This document shows, piece after piece, positions 62,665 through 64,000 of a stretch of DNA of 64,000 nt. Position numbers and translations under genes: made by a program. The stretch covers positions 144,061 through 208,060 of the forward strand of contig JAFZNO010000013.1 of assembly GCA_017552985.1 (NCBI GenBank), written 5' to 3'. The notes below the pieces were generated by a model. The model worked only from the letters and a program-made list of their open reading frames with translations, made no database searches and was not told the origin of the DNA. Position 1 is the stretch's first letter; the number at the start of each line of letters is the position of its first letter. Source of the stretch: Lachnospiraceae bacterium (GTDB taxonomy: Bacteria > Bacillota > Clostridia > Lachnospirales > Lachnospiraceae).

Positions 62665-63793
62665 GATCCAGCCCTCCTTCCGCCACGTCATAGTAATCCA
62701 TGATCATCTGCACCACGCCGTCATAACTGTTCTCCTTCAAGATTTCGGCCTGCGTGTTCCAACCCACGTCAGCCACCTGGGCAGATACCGTTTCAAACTG
62801 CTGTGCCGGATGACTTACGGCTTCATATTTTTTCCTGCTCGCATCCCATGCTTCCAAGCGATCCAGCTTCACGAGTTCACTTACCGCCGGTTGCTGTTTC
62901 AGGTGCTCTGTCGCGTCAGCCGAATCCATGCACGCAAAAATCGCTTCCACGTATGCCTCGTTAAGGTATTCATACGCATCCTCATATCCAGAATAACGAA
63001 CCAATGGATCTTCACTCTGCGTACATGCCAGGAACGCAATAAAATTCGCTTCATTTTCCTGATAATAGCCCTGATGATGTGAAGATTCATGCGCCAAAAG
63101 CGTCGGATAAAAAAGATCCGTACAGTATACGTTCCACGTAACCTCCATGGTATAGGGATACGTATACCCGCCAATGTTCATCCAATCGAGGAAATCCGAG
63201 CAGATGGCATCCTTCATGGGCGGATAGAATCCCGCCAGAAGTGGATAGTCCTTCGCCTGCTCCTGCATGGCCTTGAAGGTTGCCTGCGTCATTTTCTCAC
63301 GATCATAGATCACGTGACCATACTCATCCCGCGCAACCTTTTCCGCACACGCATTTAACTGATTCACAAGATGATTCCTGACGTTCTCGATTTCCTTGAT
63401 GGAATACGTACGGTCCTTCGCGCCCTTTACCTTCAAAATCGGTCCGCTGAACGGAATGATCCAGTTCACCGTATATATGAAAAATACGATCACAAGAGTG
63501 AGAAAAATCCCTTTCCAAAACGTAGCCGTAAACTTACGGAATGTTGGCCTTTCCCTGAAAAAAAGAAGAAGCGGCAAAAGGATTACGCCAATAATCAGCG
63601 CAATAGCTCCAAGATACCCCAGGATTTCTCCCAAAGGAAACGGAATCCCTGCCGTCAATTTTCCGAGGACATCGCTGATTACACTATAGACCGTTAATTT
63701 ATACCAATCACAAAAGTAACCGTTCACGCAACAAAAATTCAAGGCAGCCGTCACTGCCAGCAAAATCACCACGAGCTTTCCGTACAATCCCAT
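62654..63793 (-). CDS. DUF3810 metalloprotease-like membrane protein
   Basis: From the first ATG this is a 379-residue protein with three N-terminal membrane spans (residues 5-20, 55-80, 92-112) and an extracellular domain with a zinc-protease motif LLAHESSHHQGYYQENEANF near residue 240 (HExxH with a downstream Glu). DUF3810 proteins are putative membrane metalloproteases. The open frame continues 57 codons upstream without a stop as a Lys/Glu-rich stretch, so the real start may be earlier; AGGAG is 12 bases from the ATG at 63793, a weak fit. Confidence 0.82.
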   Translation of the reverse strand: MGLYGKLVVILLAVTAALNFCCVNGYFCDWYKLTVYSVISDVLGKLTAGIPFPLGEILGYLGAIALIIGVILLPLLLFFRERPTFRKFTATFWKGIFLTLVIVFFIYTVNWIIPFSGPILKVKGAKDRTYSIKEIENVRNHLVNQLNACAEKVARDEYGHVIYDREKMTQATFKAMQEQAKDYPLLAGFYPPMKDAICSDFLDWMNIGGYTYPYTMEVTWNVYCTDLFYPTLLAHESSHHQGYYQENEANFIAFLACTQSEDPLVRYSGYEDAYEYLNEAYVEAIFACMDSADATEHLKQQPAVSELVKLDRLEAWDASRKKYEAVSHPAQQFETVSAQVADVGWNTQAEILKENSYDGVVQMIMDYYDVAEGGLDHEF

Positions 63794-64000
63794 TTTCTGG
63801 GCCGGCTCCTGCTTTTCTGATTTCTGCGGCTCCTGCTTCGGGCTTTCTTTCTTCTTGGCCTCTTCCTTCTTGGCTTCTTCCTTCTTGGAATCTTCCTTCT
63901 TGGCTTCTTCCTTCTTGGAATCTTCCTTCTTGGCTTCTTCCTTCTTGGTCTCTTCCTTCTTGGCTTATTCCTTCTTGGCTTCTTCCTTCTTGGAATCTTC
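63794..64000 (-). repeat. Lys/Glu repeat with in-frame TAA, cut by window end
   Basis: In the frame of the DUF3810 gene this encodes repeats of KKEEAKKEDS and ends KQEPAQK before the ATG. A TAA at 63965-63967 replaces a GAA of the repeat, and the same repeat continues in frame to the window end. It is either a nonsense mutation in a longer protein or the end of another Lys/Glu-rich gene. Confidence 0.7.

Overview
The window is chromosomal DNA from a Clostridia-class Bacillota, most likely family Lachnospiraceae. The placement is an inference from gene content and order: a T-box-controlled metG, a type III glutamine synthetase, the block ireB-ruvX-DUF1292-rnj-ylbF-mltG-trmR-trhP, the block hrcA-grpE-dnaK-dnaJ-prmA-rsmE-nifS-thiI, a Lys/Ala-rich DUF6465 protein, a DUF3810 protein and an LRR lipoprotein with a calcium loop. 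Most genes lie on the minus strand with good AGGAGG-type ribosome sites; several use TTG or GTG starts.

Region 1 (1-5.3 kb): an incomplete zinc-ribbon protein, T-box plus metG, an LRR lipoprotein, a small membrane protein and a hicAB toxin-antitoxin pair. Region 2 (5.34-17.76 kb): a 12.4 kb integrative mobilizable element in the 3' half of a tRNA-Gln(CUG) gene. It is bounded by 47/48 bp direct repeats of the tRNA 3' half. It carries tyrosine integrase, excisionase, XRE repressor, a RepA-like ATPase, a MobV relaxase with a probable oriT, a DUF3800 gene preceded by a compact structured RNA, a group II intron remnant, IS3 debris, and a cargo operon of ECF-type sigma factor, anti-sigma, secreted protein and propeller/solute-binding lipoprotein. 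Two sites inside the element share TGTCCC-N17-CGTTAT and probably form the regulon of that sigma factor.

Region 3 (17.9-34.2 kb): core metabolism and RNA modification: glutamine synthetase III, the trhP/trmR wobble-uridine pair, RNase J, YlbF, RuvX, IreB, pyrophosphatase, MtaB, an HPr-like protein without the usual histidine, ThiI with its cysteine desulfurase, and RsmE. Region 4 (34.2-39.1 kb): a polymorphic toxin-immunity pair lodged between rsmE and prmA. The secreted toxin joins CBM2-like domains, type-3 calcium repeats, a VWA domain and an AHH nuclease tip. Region 5 (39.1-47.9 kb): prmA, a divergent pair (lipoprotein and membrane-anchored J-domain protein), and the CIRCE-controlled hrcA-grpE-dnaK-dnaJ operon with large intergenic hairpins.

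Region 6 (48-64 kb): a histone-tail-like repeat protein, UppP, a patatin, a 63/64-bp tandem array running into a 186-bp near-palindrome, an aminotransferase, a CmpB-type membrane protein, MATE exporter, DUF3842, DegV, GlsB-type protein, glycerol kinase, a serpin lipoprotein with an upstream array of dyads, a polysaccharide deacetylase, an HTH-like protein and a DUF3810 metalloprotease-like protein. The last is preceded by a Lys/Glu repeat containing an in-frame stop and cut by the window end.

The best candidates for something undescribed are the sigma-factor cargo system with its two matching promoters, the DUF3800 gene with its 5' RNA, the AHH polymorphic toxin, and the repeat/palindrome locus at 50.5-51.1 kb. 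All functional statements are from reading the sequence; no database search was run.
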